From positions 1-64,000 of the forward strand of contig NZ_SZVP01000017.1 in NCBI RefSeq assembly GCF_005885605.1: DNA of 64,000 nt, written 5' to 3'. Source of the stretch: Colwellia ponticola (lineage in GTDB: Bacteria > Pseudomonadota > Gammaproteobacteria > Enterobacterales > Alteromonadaceae). The notes beneath the pieces are model-generated. The model saw only the letters and a program-made list of their open reading frames with translations. It made no database searches and was not told the DNA's origin. Positions 18,702 through 28,169 of this stretch are shown here, one piece after another; within the stretch, counting starts at the first letter, position 1, and every line of letters begins with the position of its first letter. Both the position numbers and the translations under genes were made by a program.

Positions 18702-20621
18702 TTACTTGTCGTCTTTAACTTCTTCAAATTCAGCGTCAACTACATCATCAGCTGGAGCAGCGTCGGCATCAGCAGAGCCTTCAGGTGCGCCTTGTTGAGC
18801 TTGTTGTTTAGCTTGAGCAATTTCCATTAACTTAGCTGAAGCTTCCATAAGCGCTTGCGTTTTAGCATCAATGTCTTCTTTGTCATGACCTTTAATGGCT
18901 GTTTCAAGTTCAGTTAATGCAGTTTCAATTTTTTCTTTGTCTTCGCTTGGTAATTCATCGCCCGCTTCTTCAACTTGCTTGCGAGTAGAGTGAATCATAC
19001 CATCAGCTTGGTTACGTGTTTGCACTAACTCTTCAAACTTAGCATCTTCATCAGCATTAGCTTCAGCATCACGTACCATTTGTTCTACTTCATCATCTGA
19101 TAAACCAGAAGAAGCTTTGATAGTAATTTTTTGCTCTTTACCGGTATTTTTATCTTTAGCCGTTACATGTAAGATACCATCAGCATCAATATCGAAAGTT
19201 ACTTCGATTTGTGGCGTACCACGTGGTGCTGCATCAATACCTTCAAGGTTAAATTGACCTAAAGATTTATTTGCCGCCGCTTGCTTACGCTCACCTTGAA
19301 CAACATGAACCGTTACCGCTGATTGGTTATCATCAGCTGTAGAGAACGTTTGTGATTGCTTAGTAGGGATGGTGGTGTTTTTGTCGATAACTTTCGTCAT
19401 CACGCCGCCCATTGTTTCAATACCAAGTGATAATGGTGTAACGTCTAATAAAAGAACGTCAGTTACATCACCTGAAAGAACACCCGCTTGAATCGCTGCA
19501 CCTGCTGCTACAGCTTCGTCAGGGTTAACGTCTTTACGTGGTTCTTTACCGAAGAATTCAGTAACCGCTTTTTGTACCATAGGCATACGAGACTGACCAC
19601 CAACTAAGATAACGTCATTCACGTCACTTACTGATAAGTCTGCATCTTTAAGTGCTTGTTTAAGTGGTACTAAAGTTGCCTTAACCATATCTTCAACTAA
19701 AGATTCTAACTTAGCACGTGTCACTTTAATGTTCATGTGCTTAGGACCTGAACCATCAGCAGTGATGTAAGGTAAGTTAACATCTGTTTGTTGTGCTGAA
19801 GACAATTCACATTTAGCTTTTTCTGCCGCTTCTTTTAAACGCTGCATTGCTAAAGGATCAGTGGTTAAATCCATACCTTGGTCTTTCTTAAACTCAGCTA
19901 CTAGGTAGTTAATTAAACGGTTATCAAAATCTTCACCACCTAAGTGAGTATCACCATTAGTCGCTAATACTTCAAAGGTATGCTCGCCATCAACTTCGTC
20001 AATTTCAATGATTGAAATATCGAATGTACCACCACCTAAATCGTAGACTGCAACAACTTTGTCGCCTTCTTTTTTGTCCATGCCATAAGCAAGGGCAGCA
20101 GCTGTTGGTTCGTTAATAATACGTTTAACATCAAGACCCGCAATACGACCAGCATCTTTTGTTGCTTGACGTTGTGAGTCGTTAAAGTATGCCGGCACAG
20201 TAATTACCGCTTCAGTTACTTTCTCGCCTAAATAGTCTTCAGCTGTTTTTTTCATTTTCTTTAAAACTTCAGCAGAAACTTGTGGTGGAGATACGTTTTT
20301 GTCACGTGCAGTAACCCAAGCATCGCCGTTGTCTGCTTTAACAATACCAAATGGCATTATTTTAATATCACGTTGTACTTCTTCGTCATCAAAACGACGA
20401 CCAATTAAACGTTTGATCGCGAATAATGTATTTTTTGGGTTAGTAACTGATTGACGCTTAGCAGGTTGACCTACTAACGTTTCGCCATCTTCCGTGTAAC
20501 CAATAATTGAAGGTGTAGTACGATCACCTTCAGCATTTTCAATAACACGTACACTGTCGCCGTCTAATACAGCAACACATGAGTTAGTTGTTCCTAGGTC
20601 AATACCGATAATTTTGCCCAT
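18702..20621 (-). CDS. dnaK: Chaperone protein DnaK (Hsp70)
   Basis: 639 aa. Residues 1-~385 form the actin-like ATPase domain ([14 protein letters not shown] at 5-18, [14 protein letters not shown] near 190-203, [13 protein letters not shown] near 335-347). The substrate-binding domain and helical lid follow. The acidic C-terminus ends in EEVKDD, the usual DnaK tail. AGGAG precedes the start by 9 bases. A sigma-32 promoter lies at 20718-20744. It works with dnaJ downstream and grpE nearby. Confidence 0.98.
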   Translation of the reverse strand: MGKIIGIDLGTTNSCVAVLDGDSVRVIENAEGDRTTPSIIGYTEDGETLVGQPAKRQSVTNPKNTLFAIKRLIGRRFDDEEVQRDIKIMPFGIVKADNGDAWVTARDKNVSPPQVSAEVLKKMKKTAEDYLGEKVTEAVITVPAYFNDSQRQATKDAGRIAGLDVKRIINEPTAAALAYGMDKKEGDKVVAVYDLGGGTFDISIIEIDEVDGEHTFEVLATNGDTHLGGEDFDNRLINYLVAEFKKDQGMDLTTDPLAMQRLKEAAEKAKCELSSAQQTDVNLPYITADGSGPKHMNIKVTRAKLESLVEDMVKATLVPLKQALKDADLSVSDVNDVILVGGQSRMPMVQKAVTEFFGKEPRKDVNPDEAVAAGAAIQAGVLSGDVTDVLLLDVTPLSLGIETMGGVMTKVIDKNTTIPTKQSQTFSTADDNQSAVTVHVVQGERKQAAANKSLGQFNLEGIDAAPRGTPQIEVTFDIDADGILHVTAKDKNTGKEQKITIKASSGLSDDEVEQMVRDAEANADEDAKFEELVQTRNQADGMIHSTRKQVEEAGDELPSEDKEKIETALTELETAIKGHDKEDIDAKTQALMEASAKLMEIAQAKQQAQQGAPEGSADADAAPADDVVDAEFEEVKDDK

Positions 20622-20874
20622 CTTGGGAGCTCCTATGCGTAAGTCTTTATTTAAACAGAGCCTAAATAGACTACTAATTAAATAAAGTTATTTTAATTAA
20701 ATTGTTTGTTGAATTAGAAGTGGGGTCTGCAAAATGCTTTTCAATAGATAAATTTAATATTTTTTACTTTTTGTTACGATTAAACGAAAAAACAGGAAGA
20801 AATGCGTGTTTTTGAAGTGTTCGCTATTTATTTTTATTGGTAGTGTGGATAAATCTGGTCAAAATATTAGAAAC
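20622..20874. other. dnaK leader and upstream non-coding DNA
   Basis: No gene lies here. It holds the dnaK leader (about 90 bases if transcription begins near 20710), the sigma-32 promoter, and AT-rich DNA up to the inverted repeat at 20875-20916. Confidence 0.6.
20718..20744 (-). promoter_or_regulatory. Sigma-32 heat-shock promoter of dnaK
   Basis: On the minus strand TTGAAA (20739-20744) and CCCCACTT (20718-20725) are separated by 13 bases, matching the RpoH consensus CTTGAAA-N13-15-CCCCATNT closely. It lies about 97 bases before the dnaK ATG. The match is read directly; heat induction is inferred. Confidence 0.8.
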
Positions 20875-20916
20875 AGTAACCTTACGTTATAAGTATTAGC
20901 GTAACGTAAGGTTACT
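20875..20916 (-). terminator. Inverted repeat after the TlpA-like gene, probable terminator
   Basis: agtaaccttacgtta and taacgtaaggttact are perfect 15-base arms around a 12-base loop, 94 bases past the stop of the thioredoxin-like gene. The T-run on the minus strand is poor, so a processing or protective hairpin is an alternative. Confidence 0.55.
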
Positions 20917-21009
20917 TGGTTGTTAATTAACCCCAATAAATCTGTATTAATGACTATCACTATTTTATATTACCCAAAACCTAATCAAAAAAGACCAACA
21001 TTATGGCGT

Positions 21010-21501
21010 TTATCTTTTAGTAATCTCTTGTAATGCTAAGTCAAAGCGAGGGTCATCAGGATTTGAACTAGACGTTTTGAAAATAACTTCATGTTGTCTA
21101 TTAATGAAAAATGTTGTTGGTGTTCCTGCAACTTTATAAAGCTTGGCAACGGTTTCTCCGTTAACTGCTGTTATAAAATCGTATCCTCTGCGCTGAATTT
21201 CATCTTGAGGTAATGTACCTTCATCTTCGTTAAAACTTATCGCTATCAACACTACGCCTTGTGCTTGATATTTTTTTTGTAAGGCATCTAAGGTAGGTTG
21301 TATTTTTTTACAATAGGGACACCACGTTGCCCAAAAATGAACAATAACCGGCTTATTTTTGTACTGACCTAAACTAATAGTCTCGCCGCTTTGTGTTGTT
21401 AACTGCCAAGGTTTAGCGGCTTCATTCGCATAAGTATTAGTGCTCAATGTTGCTATTAACATAGCCCCTGCAAAAAATATCGTTTTAAAAAGAGTGTTCA
21501 T
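21010..21501 (-). CDS. Periplasmic thioredoxin-like protein (TlpA/ResA/CcmG type)
   Basis: 163 aa. Residues 1-25 are a signal peptide ending near TYANEAA. The thioredoxin fold follows, with the redox motif WCPYC at 60-64 in HFWATWCPYCKKIQP, and the cis-proline segment VAGTPTTFFINRQ near 125-137. It probably acts as a membrane-associated or periplasmic thiol-disulfide reductase. The partner is unknown: no cytochrome c maturation genes are adjacent. It sits between dnaK and grpE with its own hairpin downstream. Confidence 0.85.
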   Translation of the reverse strand: MNTLFKTIFFAGAMLIATLSTNTYANEAAKPWQLTTQSGETISLGQYKNKPVIVHFWATWCPYCKKIQPTLDALQKKYQAQGVVLIAISFNEDEGTLPQDEIQRRGYDFITAVNGETVAKLYKVAGTPTTFFINRQHEVIFKTSSSNPDDPRFDLALQEITKR

Positions 21502-21612
21502 TATAAGTAAGCGCGTAAGTAGGTGGTATTGTAGAAGACCTGATTTTTACTAACAACTTTCATCCTTAGATAAATTACCTCTATAAAACCAATAGGAACA
21601 AAATAAAGACAA

Positions 21613-21647
21613 AAAAAAAGTAAAGAGATAATCTCTTTACTTTTTAT
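21613..21647 (-). terminator. Terminator after grpE
   Basis: aaaaagtaaagagat pairs with atctctttacttttt across a minimal loop, with an extra A-run upstream that becomes a T-run on the minus strand. It starts about 85 bases past the grpE stop. Confidence 0.88.
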
Positions 21648-21729
21648 GAAGTTTTGCTGTTTTATTTACAAGCTCATTACTTAAAACCAGCTATGTAAAA
21701 GCTATTTAGTTTTAAAGAACTAGCTAAAA

Positions 21730-22365
21730 TTACGCCGTAGCATCAACGCTTGGTGCTGCTTTAGATACCATCACCATCGCAGGACGAATTAAACGACCAT
21801 TTAATTCGTAACCTTTTTGCATTACTGCAATAACCGTATTAGCAGCTACACCTGGCACTTCTTGCATAGACATTGCTTGATGCAGTTCAGGGTTAAAAGG
21901 TTCATCTTGCGGATTAATCGCTTTAATAGCAAATTTTTCTAATGAAGAAATCAAACCTTGTAAAGTCAACTCAACACCTTCAACAATACTTTTATTATTT
22001 TCATCATCTTTATCAATATTTTCAAGCGCGCGTTCTAAGTTATCAACGCTTGTTAACATCTCAACAGCAAACTTTTCTAAGGCAAATTTACGTGCTTTAT
22101 CGACATCTTGAGCTGCACGGCGGCGAATATTGTCCACTTCTGCTTTAGCACGAATAACTGAATCTTTTTGATCAGCAACCGTAGATTGCGCTGAAGCTAA
22201 TGCTAATTCAAGCTCATTAATTTTCTCTTGCTCAGCACTAATAACCTCATGGGCATGTTCATGTTGCTCTTCAACTTGCTCTTCTGCTTGTTGTACAATT
22301 TCATCGGCCAATTGCTCAGGGGTAAGCACTTGTTCGTTATTATCTTTTGTTGACTCTGTTGTCAT
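21730..22365 (-). CDS. grpE: Nucleotide exchange factor GrpE
   Basis: 211 aa. It releases ADP from DnaK. An acidic, Glu/Gln-rich N-terminus is followed by a long coiled coil (about 45-110) containing [17 protein letters not shown], and a C-terminal beta domain with [13 protein letters not shown] and [20 protein letters not shown], the standard GrpE signature. GAGG lies 7 bases before the ATG, and a sigma-32 promoter lies at 22399-22426. Divergent from nadK, as in E. coli. Confidence 0.97.
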   Translation of the reverse strand: MTTESTKDNNEQVLTPEQLADEIVQQAEEQVEEQHEHAHEVISAEQEKINELELALASAQSTVADQKDSVIRAKAEVDNIRRRAAQDVDKARKFALEKFAVEMLTSVDNLERALENIDKDDENNKSIVEGVELTLQGLISSLEKFAIKAINPQDEPFNPELHQAMSMQEVPGVAANTVIAVMQKGYELNGRLIRPAMVMVSKAAPSVDATA

Positions 22366-22398
22366 GGGAAAACCTCAATTTTTGAACTAATGGTGATA

Positions 22399-22426
22399 GT
22401 ATGGGGATTCTCTAAAATGATTCAAG
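22399..22426 (-). promoter_or_regulatory. Sigma-32 heat-shock promoter of grpE
   Basis: On the minus strand CTTGAAT (22420-22426) and CCCCATAC (22399-22406) are separated by 13 bases, a near-consensus RpoH promoter. The expected start of transcription is about 25 bases upstream of the grpE ATG. Confidence 0.87.
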
Positions 22427-22523
22427 CTTGATTTAAAAACATTTTATAAAAAAGTGAACTTTACAACAGCTAAGAATCAAGCGAAACTGACCTTAACCCC
22501 AGTAAAATAAGTAAATTATCGTT

Positions 22524-23405
22524 ATGGCTCAACTTTATAAAACTATCGGCCTTATTGGCAAACCCAACCATGATGGCGCAAGTGCTACCATAAAAACGTT
22601 ACATGACTATTTAGTCGCCAATGACTATCAAGTTATTATTGAGTTCTCAGCAGCGCAATCTCTCGATATAAAAAAAATGACCACGGGTACCTTAACCGAT
22701 ATTGGCGAGCAAGCTGATCTTGCGATTGTTATTGGTGGTGATGGTTATATGCTTGGCGCAGCACGCGTGCTTGCTTGTTTTGATATTGGTGTTATCGGCG
22801 TAAACCGCGGTAATTTAGGTTTTTTAACTGACCTATCGCCTACTGATATCATTGAACCATTACAACAAATATTAGCCGGTAAATCGCGCAGTGAACAACG
22901 CTTTATTATTGAAGCTGAAGTATATCGCCACGGCAAACTCAAAAGCTCAAACAGTGCGGTCAATGAAGCCGTACTTCATGCTGGTAAAGTCGCCAATATG
23001 ATTGAATTTGAAGTGTATATAGACGGCGCTTTTATGTTTAGCCAACGATCTGACGGCTTAATTATTGCTACCCCTACAGGGTCGACTGCTTATTCAATGT
23101 CTGCTGGCGGTCCTATTTTAACACCAAACTTAAATGCGCTATCGCTTGTACCTATGTTTCCACATACGTTAAGCAGTCGCCCTATTGTTGTTGACGGTAA
23201 TAGTGAAATTAAGCTAATACTTGCTCATGATAATCACGACCACTTACAAGTAAGTTGTGATGGTCATGTTATTTTGTCGGTGATGCCTGGCGATGAGGTT
23301 ATTATCAAAAAAAGTGACTGCAGTATTCGTTTAATTCACCCCTTAGATCATGATTACTTTAAAGTATTACGTAACAAGCTCAGCTGGGGTAATAAACTTT
23401 ACTAA
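22524..23405 (+). CDS. nadK: NAD kinase
   Basis: 293 aa. It phosphorylates NAD+ to NADP+. The family motif is [12 protein letters not shown] at 71-82, with Tyr where E. coli has Asn and many others have Thr. It is followed by [13 protein letters not shown] and the second motif region [21 protein letters not shown] (about 177-197), which is canonical. Divergent from grpE and upstream of recN, the same order as in E. coli. No strong Shine-Dalgarno is seen before the ATG. Confidence 0.95.
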   Translation: MAQLYKTIGLIGKPNHDGASATIKTLHDYLVANDYQVIIEFSAAQSLDIKKMTTGTLTDIGEQADLAIVIGGDGYMLGAARVLACFDIGVIGVNRGNLGFLTDLSPTDIIEPLQQILAGKSRSEQRFIIEAEVYRHGKLKSSNSAVNEAVLHAGKVANMIEFEVYIDGAFMFSQRSDGLIIATPTGSTAYSMSAGGPILTPNLNALSLVPMFPHTLSSRPIVVDGNSEIKLILAHDNHDHLQVSCDGHVILSVMPGDEVIIKKSDCSIRLIHPLDHDYFKVLRNKLSWGNKLY

Positions 23406-23507
23406 CATTTGTCAAAAACGACTACGTAAGAATCACGAATAACGTATCAACAACACCAGTAAAAAAGAAGCAAATTGTGATAAATAAGCTTGAATAAAAA
23501 CCAATAC

Positions 23508-23523
23508 CTGTATAAATTAACAG
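23508..23523. promoter_or_regulatory. LexA (SOS) box upstream of recN
   Basis: ctgtataaattaacag fits CTGT-N8-ACAG with an AT-only centre. It overlaps the likely recN promoter (TTGAAT at about 23490, TATAAAT at 23511) and lies 35 bases before the recN ATG. recN is a classic LexA target, so SOS control is expected. Confidence 0.85.
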
Positions 23524-23557
23524 TTACTGGTTTTTTATTCATGCTTAAGGGTTCACT

Positions 23558-25243
23558 ATGCTATTGCAGCTTAACATTCAAAATTTTGCCATTGTTCGTT
23601 CATTAGATATAGATTGGCAACCCGGTATGACCACAATTACCGGTGAAACTGGCGCAGGCAAGTCAATTGCCATTGACGCACTGGGCTTATGCTTAGGCGA
23701 GCGAGCAACTAGCAACGTTGTCAGACCTAACTGCAAAAAAGCTGACTTAGCAGCGACCTTTGAAACAAAAAAAAATAAAGTAGCCCGTGCTTGGTTAAAA
23801 CAGCATGAGCTCGATGCCGAGCATGATAGTGAATGTATACTAAGGCGCGTTATTTCTGCTGAAGGTCGCTCAAAATCGTATATCAATGGCAGCCAAGTAC
23901 CGTTAGTACAATTAAAAGAAATTGGCCAACTATTAATTAATATTCACGGTCAACATGATCACCAACTGATTGTTAAAGCCCATCAGCAATGTCGCTTACT
24001 TGATAACTACGCTAATCATACCCCTTTACTTAATGGTGTTAAGCATTATGCACAGCAATGGAATAAGCTGAATAAAGAGCTAGAAATACTACAAAAAAAT
24101 AAACAACAACGTGAAGCAGAGCAACAACTTATTCAGTACCAAGTTACTGAGTTAGATGAATTTTCATTGCAACCCGATGAGTTTGCTACGTTAGAGCAAG
24201 ACTATAAACGCCACAGTAATGCTCAAGATTTACTTGACTCTACCCTGAGTTCATTACAAATATTATCTGAAAATGATAATTTTAATATTTTAGATTCATT
24301 AAGAGAATGCTGTGAAAATATCAACTCAATTGCACGTGTTGACAAACAATTAAACGACGTTGCTGTATTACTAGAAAACTCATTAATTCAATTAGATGAA
24401 GCCAGCAGCGATTTACAACATTATTATCAGCAATTAGAATTAGACCCACAAAATTACGCCATTATTGAAGAGCGCTATTCCACTGCTTTACAATTAGCAA
24501 AAAAACACCAACTCTCACCGGAAAACTTGGTTGATTTTCATAGTGAATTAAAACAACAACTTGCTTCAATCTCTGATGACGAAACCCGCATCAATACCAT
24601 TATTGAAGAGTTAGAACAGACTAAGCTCCACTACAATGAAAGCGCGGCAGCCTTATCATGTTCAAGAGAAAAGTCAGCAAAAATACTGAGCAATTTAATC
24701 AGTAAAAGCATGCAAGAATTAAATATGCCTCATGGCCAGTTTGTTATTGCCGTTGAAAATAACAAGCAGCAAAGCAATGGCAAAGAAACGGTAAATACCA
24801 ATGGGGTAGATACCATCAGCTTTAAAGTGAGTATCAATCCAGGACAAGCACTAGAAGCCATGCATAAGGTTGCCTCAGGAGGCGAGTTATCGCGTATTAG
24901 TTTAGCAATGCAGGTTATTTTAGCTGATAAAGTAATTACACCAACGCTCATCTTTGATGAAGTTGATGTTGGCATTAGTGGCCCAACAGCTGCAATGGTA
25001 GGTAAAAAACTTAAGCAGCTGTCTAAAAATACCCAAGTTATTTGTGTTACCCATTTACCTCAAGTCGCTTGTAAGGGGCATCAACAACTTTTTGTTAGCA
25101 AAACCACTGATGGTGAACTGACCGAAACTCAAGTAACTGAACTAAGTGCATCAAAACGTGTCAAAGAAATTGCCCGTTTACTCGCTGGCGATAAAATATC
25201 ACAGTACAGCTTAGCTAACGCACAAGAGCTATTAGCGAGTTAA
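23558..25243 (+). CDS. recN: DNA repair protein RecN
   Basis: 561 aa, an SMC-like ATPase of double-strand-break repair. Walker A GETGAGKS is at 29-36, a long central coiled coil runs from about 160 to 380, the ABC signature SGGELSRISLAMQ is near 439-452, and Walker B LIFDEVDVGISG is near 465-476. Length matches the family (about 553). AAGGG precedes the ATG. A LexA box lies directly upstream. bamE follows by 119 bases. Confidence 0.97.
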   Translation: MLLQLNIQNFAIVRSLDIDWQPGMTTITGETGAGKSIAIDALGLCLGERATSNVVRPNCKKADLAATFETKKNKVARAWLKQHELDAEHDSECILRRVISAEGRSKSYINGSQVPLVQLKEIGQLLINIHGQHDHQLIVKAHQQCRLLDNYANHTPLLNGVKHYAQQWNKLNKELEILQKNKQQREAEQQLIQYQVTELDEFSLQPDEFATLEQDYKRHSNAQDLLDSTLSSLQILSENDNFNILDSLRECCENINSIARVDKQLNDVAVLLENSLIQLDEASSDLQHYYQQLELDPQNYAIIEERYSTALQLAKKHQLSPENLVDFHSELKQQLASISDDETRINTIIEELEQTKLHYNESAAALSCSREKSAKILSNLISKSMQELNMPHGQFVIAVENNKQQSNGKETVNTNGVDTISFKVSINPGQALEAMHKVASGGELSRISLAMQVILADKVITPTLIFDEVDVGISGPTAAMVGKKLKQLSKNTQVICVTHLPQVACKGHQQLFVSKTTDGELTETQVTELSASKRVKEIARLLAGDKISQYSLANAQELLAS

Positions 25244-25362
25244 ATTCATCAAAAAATTTAACTGACACTATAAATAGCTTTGAATCCAAGCTAGGCTTGG
25301 GTATCATCCCTGCTTAAACTTTTAGTCTGTTTTTCTGAGCTATTTAAAGGTAAATAAATTTT

Positions 25363-25734
25363 ATGTATTTTCGTGTTGCTATTATCATTACCGCCCTAAC
25401 CTTGTCTGCCTGCTCTAGCTGGGTTTATCGTTACGATGTTCCTCAAGGTAACTACCTTGAACAAAAAAGTATTGATAAGCTACAAGTGGGTATGACTAAA
25501 GAGCAGGTTAAATTTATTTTAGGTAGCCCTGTTATAGTAGATACCTTTGATGATGACACTTGGAATTACGTTTACAGACTAAAATCTGGCAGAGATAAAT
25601 CTTTTGATCAGAGAAAACAATTTATTATTAAGTTTTCTAATGACTTATTAATATCTGCGTCTGGAGACTTTACATTATCAGATAAGTTCAATACACCTTT
25701 CAATACACTTGTCACTGAAGATAATAATGAGTAA
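25363..25734 (+). CDS. bamE: Outer membrane assembly lipoprotein BamE
   Basis: 123 aa. A lipoprotein signal ends in LSAC with lipidated C17. The BamE (SmpA/OmlA) domain follows: QKSIDKLQVGMTKEQVKFILGSP is the central motif, then DTWNYVYRLKSGRD. It is the small outer-membrane-anchored subunit of the BAM complex that folds beta-barrel proteins. It is convergent with rnfH, as in E. coli. Confidence 0.96.
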   Translation: MYFRVAIIITALTLSACSSWVYRYDVPQGNYLEQKSIDKLQVGMTKEQVKFILGSPVIVDTFDDDTWNYVYRLKSGRDKSFDQRKQFIIKFSNDLLISASGDFTLSDKFNTPFNTLVTEDNNE

Positions 25735-25788
25735 CTAGCGTATTAAAATAGTTATATTGTCAAAAAAGATATTAAAAAAAAGTTGTCG

Positions 25789-26196
25789 CTATTTATCAAC
25801 TCTTAACGGGTTTACTCGACCACCGGTTGTTTTATCTGCCCGCCCTTCTAGTTTAGCTTTTTCTGCACGGCGTTTGCGCACATCTTTAGGATCAGCTATT
25901 AACGGTCGGTACACTTCAATTCTATCAAGGTCGTTTACTTCATCAGAAAGTTTAACCGCTCTATTCCAAATACCTACTTTATTAATACTTAAATCAATCT
26001 CAGGAAATAAGTCTATTATGCCTGACGCCATAATAGCCTGCTCTACTGTAGTATCCGCAGTCACTAATATCGTTAATATTTTTTGCTTATGAGGTACACC
26101 ATAAACTACTTCTACGGTTACTTTTTCATCGACAACTCGCTCATCGCCCGTCACATCATCAGAGTGAGTGAACTCATTATTTGTTAACGTCACCAT
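25789..26196 (-). CDS. rnfH: RnfH family ubiquitin-fold protein
   Basis: 135 aa, UPF0125/RnfH family with a beta-grasp core (about 25-110): VTVEVVYGVPHKQKILTI, TVEQAIMASGI and VYRPLIADPKDVRKRRAEKA are the recognisable blocks. The biochemical role of the family is not settled. The acidic N-terminal ~22 residues are an extension. Its start overlaps the ratA stop by one base, the usual ratA-rnfH operon. Confidence 0.92.
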   Translation of the reverse strand: MVTLTNNEFTHSDDVTGDERVVDEKVTVEVVYGVPHKQKILTILVTADTTVEQAIMASGIIDLFPEIDLSINKVGIWNRAVKLSDEVNDLDRIEVYRPLIADPKDVRKRRAEKAKLEGRADKTTGGRVNPLRVDK

Positions 26197-26636
26197 TACC
26201 TATTAGCTCCATAAATTTGTTTTGCTCGCTGGGTAAAGACCTGTACTAAGCTATTACTAAAGTGACCAAACACTTTACCAAAAGCTAAAGAGACCAGTTT
26301 ATTTGAAAACTCATACTCCAATTCTAAACTCACTTTACAAGCCTCGTCAGATAAAGGCGTTAACAGCCAATAGCCTTCAAGTTTTTTAAAGGGACCATCA
26401 ACAAGCGATAAATGAATTTTTTCATTCGATACTAAAGTATTTTTAGTAGTAAACCACTTACTTAAGCCGCCTTTCGACACAAGCAAAGCGGCCGTCACTG
26501 ATTGTTCATCTTGGCTTATCACTTTACTATCATTACAGTCTGGCAAGAACTTAGGATACGCTGGAATATCATTTATTAACTGGTACATTTGATCAACACT
26601 GTACATAACTAACGCACTACGACTTATGGTTGGCAT
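26196..26636 (-). CDS. ratA: Ribosome association toxin RatA (START-like)
   Basis: 146 aa from the ATG at 26634-26636, chosen because GGAG stands five bases before it and because homologues begin MPxISRSALV; a start 24 bases further upstream is open but lacks this. Coenzyme Q-binding/START-like fold: MYQLINDIPAYPKFLPDC, GLSKWFTTKN, VDGPFKKLEGYW and SFALVSLAFGKVF-type C-terminal helix. E. coli RatA was reported to block 70S assembly, but relatives are Coq10-like lipid-binding proteins, so the toxin name may not describe the role here. Divergent from smpB. Confidence 0.92.
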   Translation of the reverse strand: MPTISRSALVMYSVDQMYQLINDIPAYPKFLPDCNDSKVISQDEQSVTAALLVSKGGLSKWFTTKNTLVSNEKIHLSLVDGPFKKLEGYWLLTPLSDEACKVSLELEYEFSNKLVSLAFGKVFGHFSNSLVQVFTQRAKQIYGANR

Positions 26637-26844
26637 TATTACTCCGCAGGTAGCCCCCATTCAATGCCCGCCATGATAACAAAACATGACAAAAAGCGCA
26701 TCAATCGATAAATTTTATCTTAAAAATGAATTTAGTATACAAAAGAAGTTTATTGTCAGTATAATCACAGCGTTTGCAGATTATGACGACATAAAAGCGT
26801 TAAAGAAATCGACAAAGCAAACGGCAAAAAAATGGATGATAAAG

Positions 26845-27333
26845 ATGGCTAAGAAAAAATCAAAAAGTTCTAACAGTAATACTATCGCTTTAAATAAAAA
26901 AGCGAGACACAACTATAGCTTAACAGACAAGTTTGAAGGCGGCATGAGCCTACAAGGTTGGGAAATTAAGAGTATACGCAGTGGTAAAGTAAATATTTCT
27001 GACTGTTACGTACATATTAAAGACAACGAAGCGTATTTATTAGGTGCCGAAATAATGCCCCTTAATGCCGCCTCTAGTCATGTGGTGTGCGATCCTAATC
27101 GTGATAGAAAACTATTACTTAACCGCAGAGAACTAGACAAACTCTCAGCAGCTGTTGATCGCGACGGCTACTCTTTAATTGCCACAGCCATGTATTGGAA
27201 ACAATGTTGGGTAAAACTTGAATTTTACCTCGGTAAAGGTAAAAAAGATCATGACAAGCGAAGCGCTATCAAAGACAGAGAATGGGCTGTTGATAAAGGG
27301 CGTTTAATGAAAAATAAAAATTTAGACCGTTAA
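26845..27333 (+). CDS. smpB: SsrA-binding protein SmpB
   Basis: 162 aa from ATG at 26845. The frame is open upstream for 53 more codons, but SmpB proteins begin MAKKKSK..., are about 160 aa, and the upstream codons do not resemble the family. The OB-fold core contains [34 protein letters not shown] and [19 protein letters not shown]. The C-terminal tail [16 protein letters not shown] is the part that enters the mRNA channel. It works with the tmRNA gene 167 bases downstream in trans-translation. Confidence 0.95.
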   Translation: MAKKKSKSSNSNTIALNKKARHNYSLTDKFEGGMSLQGWEIKSIRSGKVNISDCYVHIKDNEAYLLGAEIMPLNAASSHVVCDPNRDRKLLLNRRELDKLSAAVDRDGYSLIATAMYWKQCWVKLEFYLGKGKKDHDKRSAIKDREWAVDKGRLMKNKNLDR

Positions 27334-27345
27334 TTTATTACCACG

Positions 27346-27373
27346 TTGTCTATTTAAAATAAGCGTGTATAAT
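27346..27373 (+). promoter_or_regulatory. Candidate ssrA promoter
   Basis: TTGTCT (27346-27351) and TATAAT (27368-27373) are 16 bases apart. It would start transcription about 120 bases before the mature 5' end of tmRNA, which is a long leader, so a nearer promoter around 27402-27430 is possible. A small palindrome (tataggt...acctata, about 27380-27400) lies just downstream. Confidence 0.4.
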
Positions 27374-27500
27374 AAAGCTTATAGGTATATCGAACCTATA
27401 AATTGTTAGCTAATACTAGATGGTCGTACTAAATAAGCTAGATAGCAGTACTAACAAAGAAATATTTACACTAGAACAAGATCAGAAAGAAGTAAACTTT

Positions 27501-27850
27501 GGGGCGGATCTAGGATTCGACAAGATTCATGAAACCCAAGGTGCATGCCCAGGGGCGGTTTGCCTGGTAAAAAGCCGCAAAACTATAATTGCAAACGACG
27601 ATACGTTCGCACTAGCCGCTTAGGCTAGCCATCACCTCGAAATCTCACCTATTGGTTAGAGGATTGATGGTCACCCCAAATAGGTTAGCGAGGGACGCAC
27701 GCTTGAGGCCGAACCGCGAAATAGTATCAAGCTCACCATGACGAAGCCTGTCGCTTGGCGTCCAATTGGTTAAATAAACAAGCGACTAAGCATGTAGTAC
27801 CGAGGATGTAGGCTTTTTGGACGGGGGTTCGATTCCCCCCCGCTCCACCA
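27501..27850 (+). ncRNA. ssrA: Transfer-messenger RNA (tmRNA)
   Basis: The 5' end ggggcggatctaggattcga and 3' end gctccacca form the Ala-tRNA-like acceptor stem (GGGGCGG with CCGCTCC), and the T-arm gggggttcgattccccc is just before it. The internal tag frame at 27591-27623 reads ANDDTFALAA-stop, so the full tag is (A)ANDDTFALAA, ending in the ALAA degron read by ClpXP. The 350-base length fits one-piece tmRNA. Follows smpB as in many gammaproteobacteria. Exact mature ends are inferred from pairing. Confidence 0.96.
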
Positions 27851-27928
27851 AATTAAGACCTTTTTAATCCATTAGTTATACCTAGTAACTTTTAGATTTG
27901 GCCATAAGTTAGTAATAATTTATGATAG

Positions 27929-27952
27929 AAACCGCTTAACTGCGGTTTTTTT
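27929..27952 (+). terminator. Terminator after ssrA
   Basis: aaaccgc, a six-base loop, gcggttt, then a run of seven T. It lies about 80 bases past the tmRNA CCA end. Confidence 0.88.
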
Positions 27953-28015
27953 ATGTCTGAAATTCAATAAAATCCGCTAACTCTATTAATGCTAATTGAA
28001 TAATTAGAACCACTA

Positions 28016-28091
28016 ATACCAATCCCAATAATGTTGTGATCTTGTTGTGCACAGAAAAAATAAATCAGGGCAAGGCTATTGGGATTGGTAT
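28016..28091. mobile_element. Short inverted-repeat element, family 3
   Basis: ataccaatcccaata at the left and tattgggattggtat at the right are perfect 15-base terminal inverted repeats around a 46-base interior, flanked by TA. No coding capacity. The outer TACCA...TGGTA termini are shared with families 1 and 2. Confidence 0.75.
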
Positions 28092-28102
28092 AACGATTAA
28101 AT

Positions 28103-28169
28103 AGGTGCCTTGTACTTTACCGTTATCTCTGCGTATGCAATAAATTTCGAATTAATGAAGTTGGTACTA
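28103..28169. repeat. Decayed half copy of the family 2 element
   Basis: aataggtgccttgtacttta through gaattaatgaagttggtac aligns along its whole length with the reverse complement of the left part of the element at 16989-17150, including the ctgcgtat core. It begins 11 bases after the family 3 element, so family 3 probably inserted into an older family 2 copy. Confidence 0.6.

Noticed and set aside
26196..26636. RatA-RnfH as a toxin-antitoxin module
   Set aside because: The pair is universally conserved next to smpB and RatA is a START/Coq10-like protein; the sequence gives no sign of addiction-module behaviour.
26686..26844. 53-codon N-terminal extension of SmpB
   Set aside because: SmpB family length and start fit ATG 26845; the extension is probably just open upstream sequence.
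27420..27623. 67-codon open frame ending in the tmRNA tag
   Set aside because: Only its last ten codons are translated, as the tmRNA tag; the rest is tmRNA leader and tRNA-like structure.
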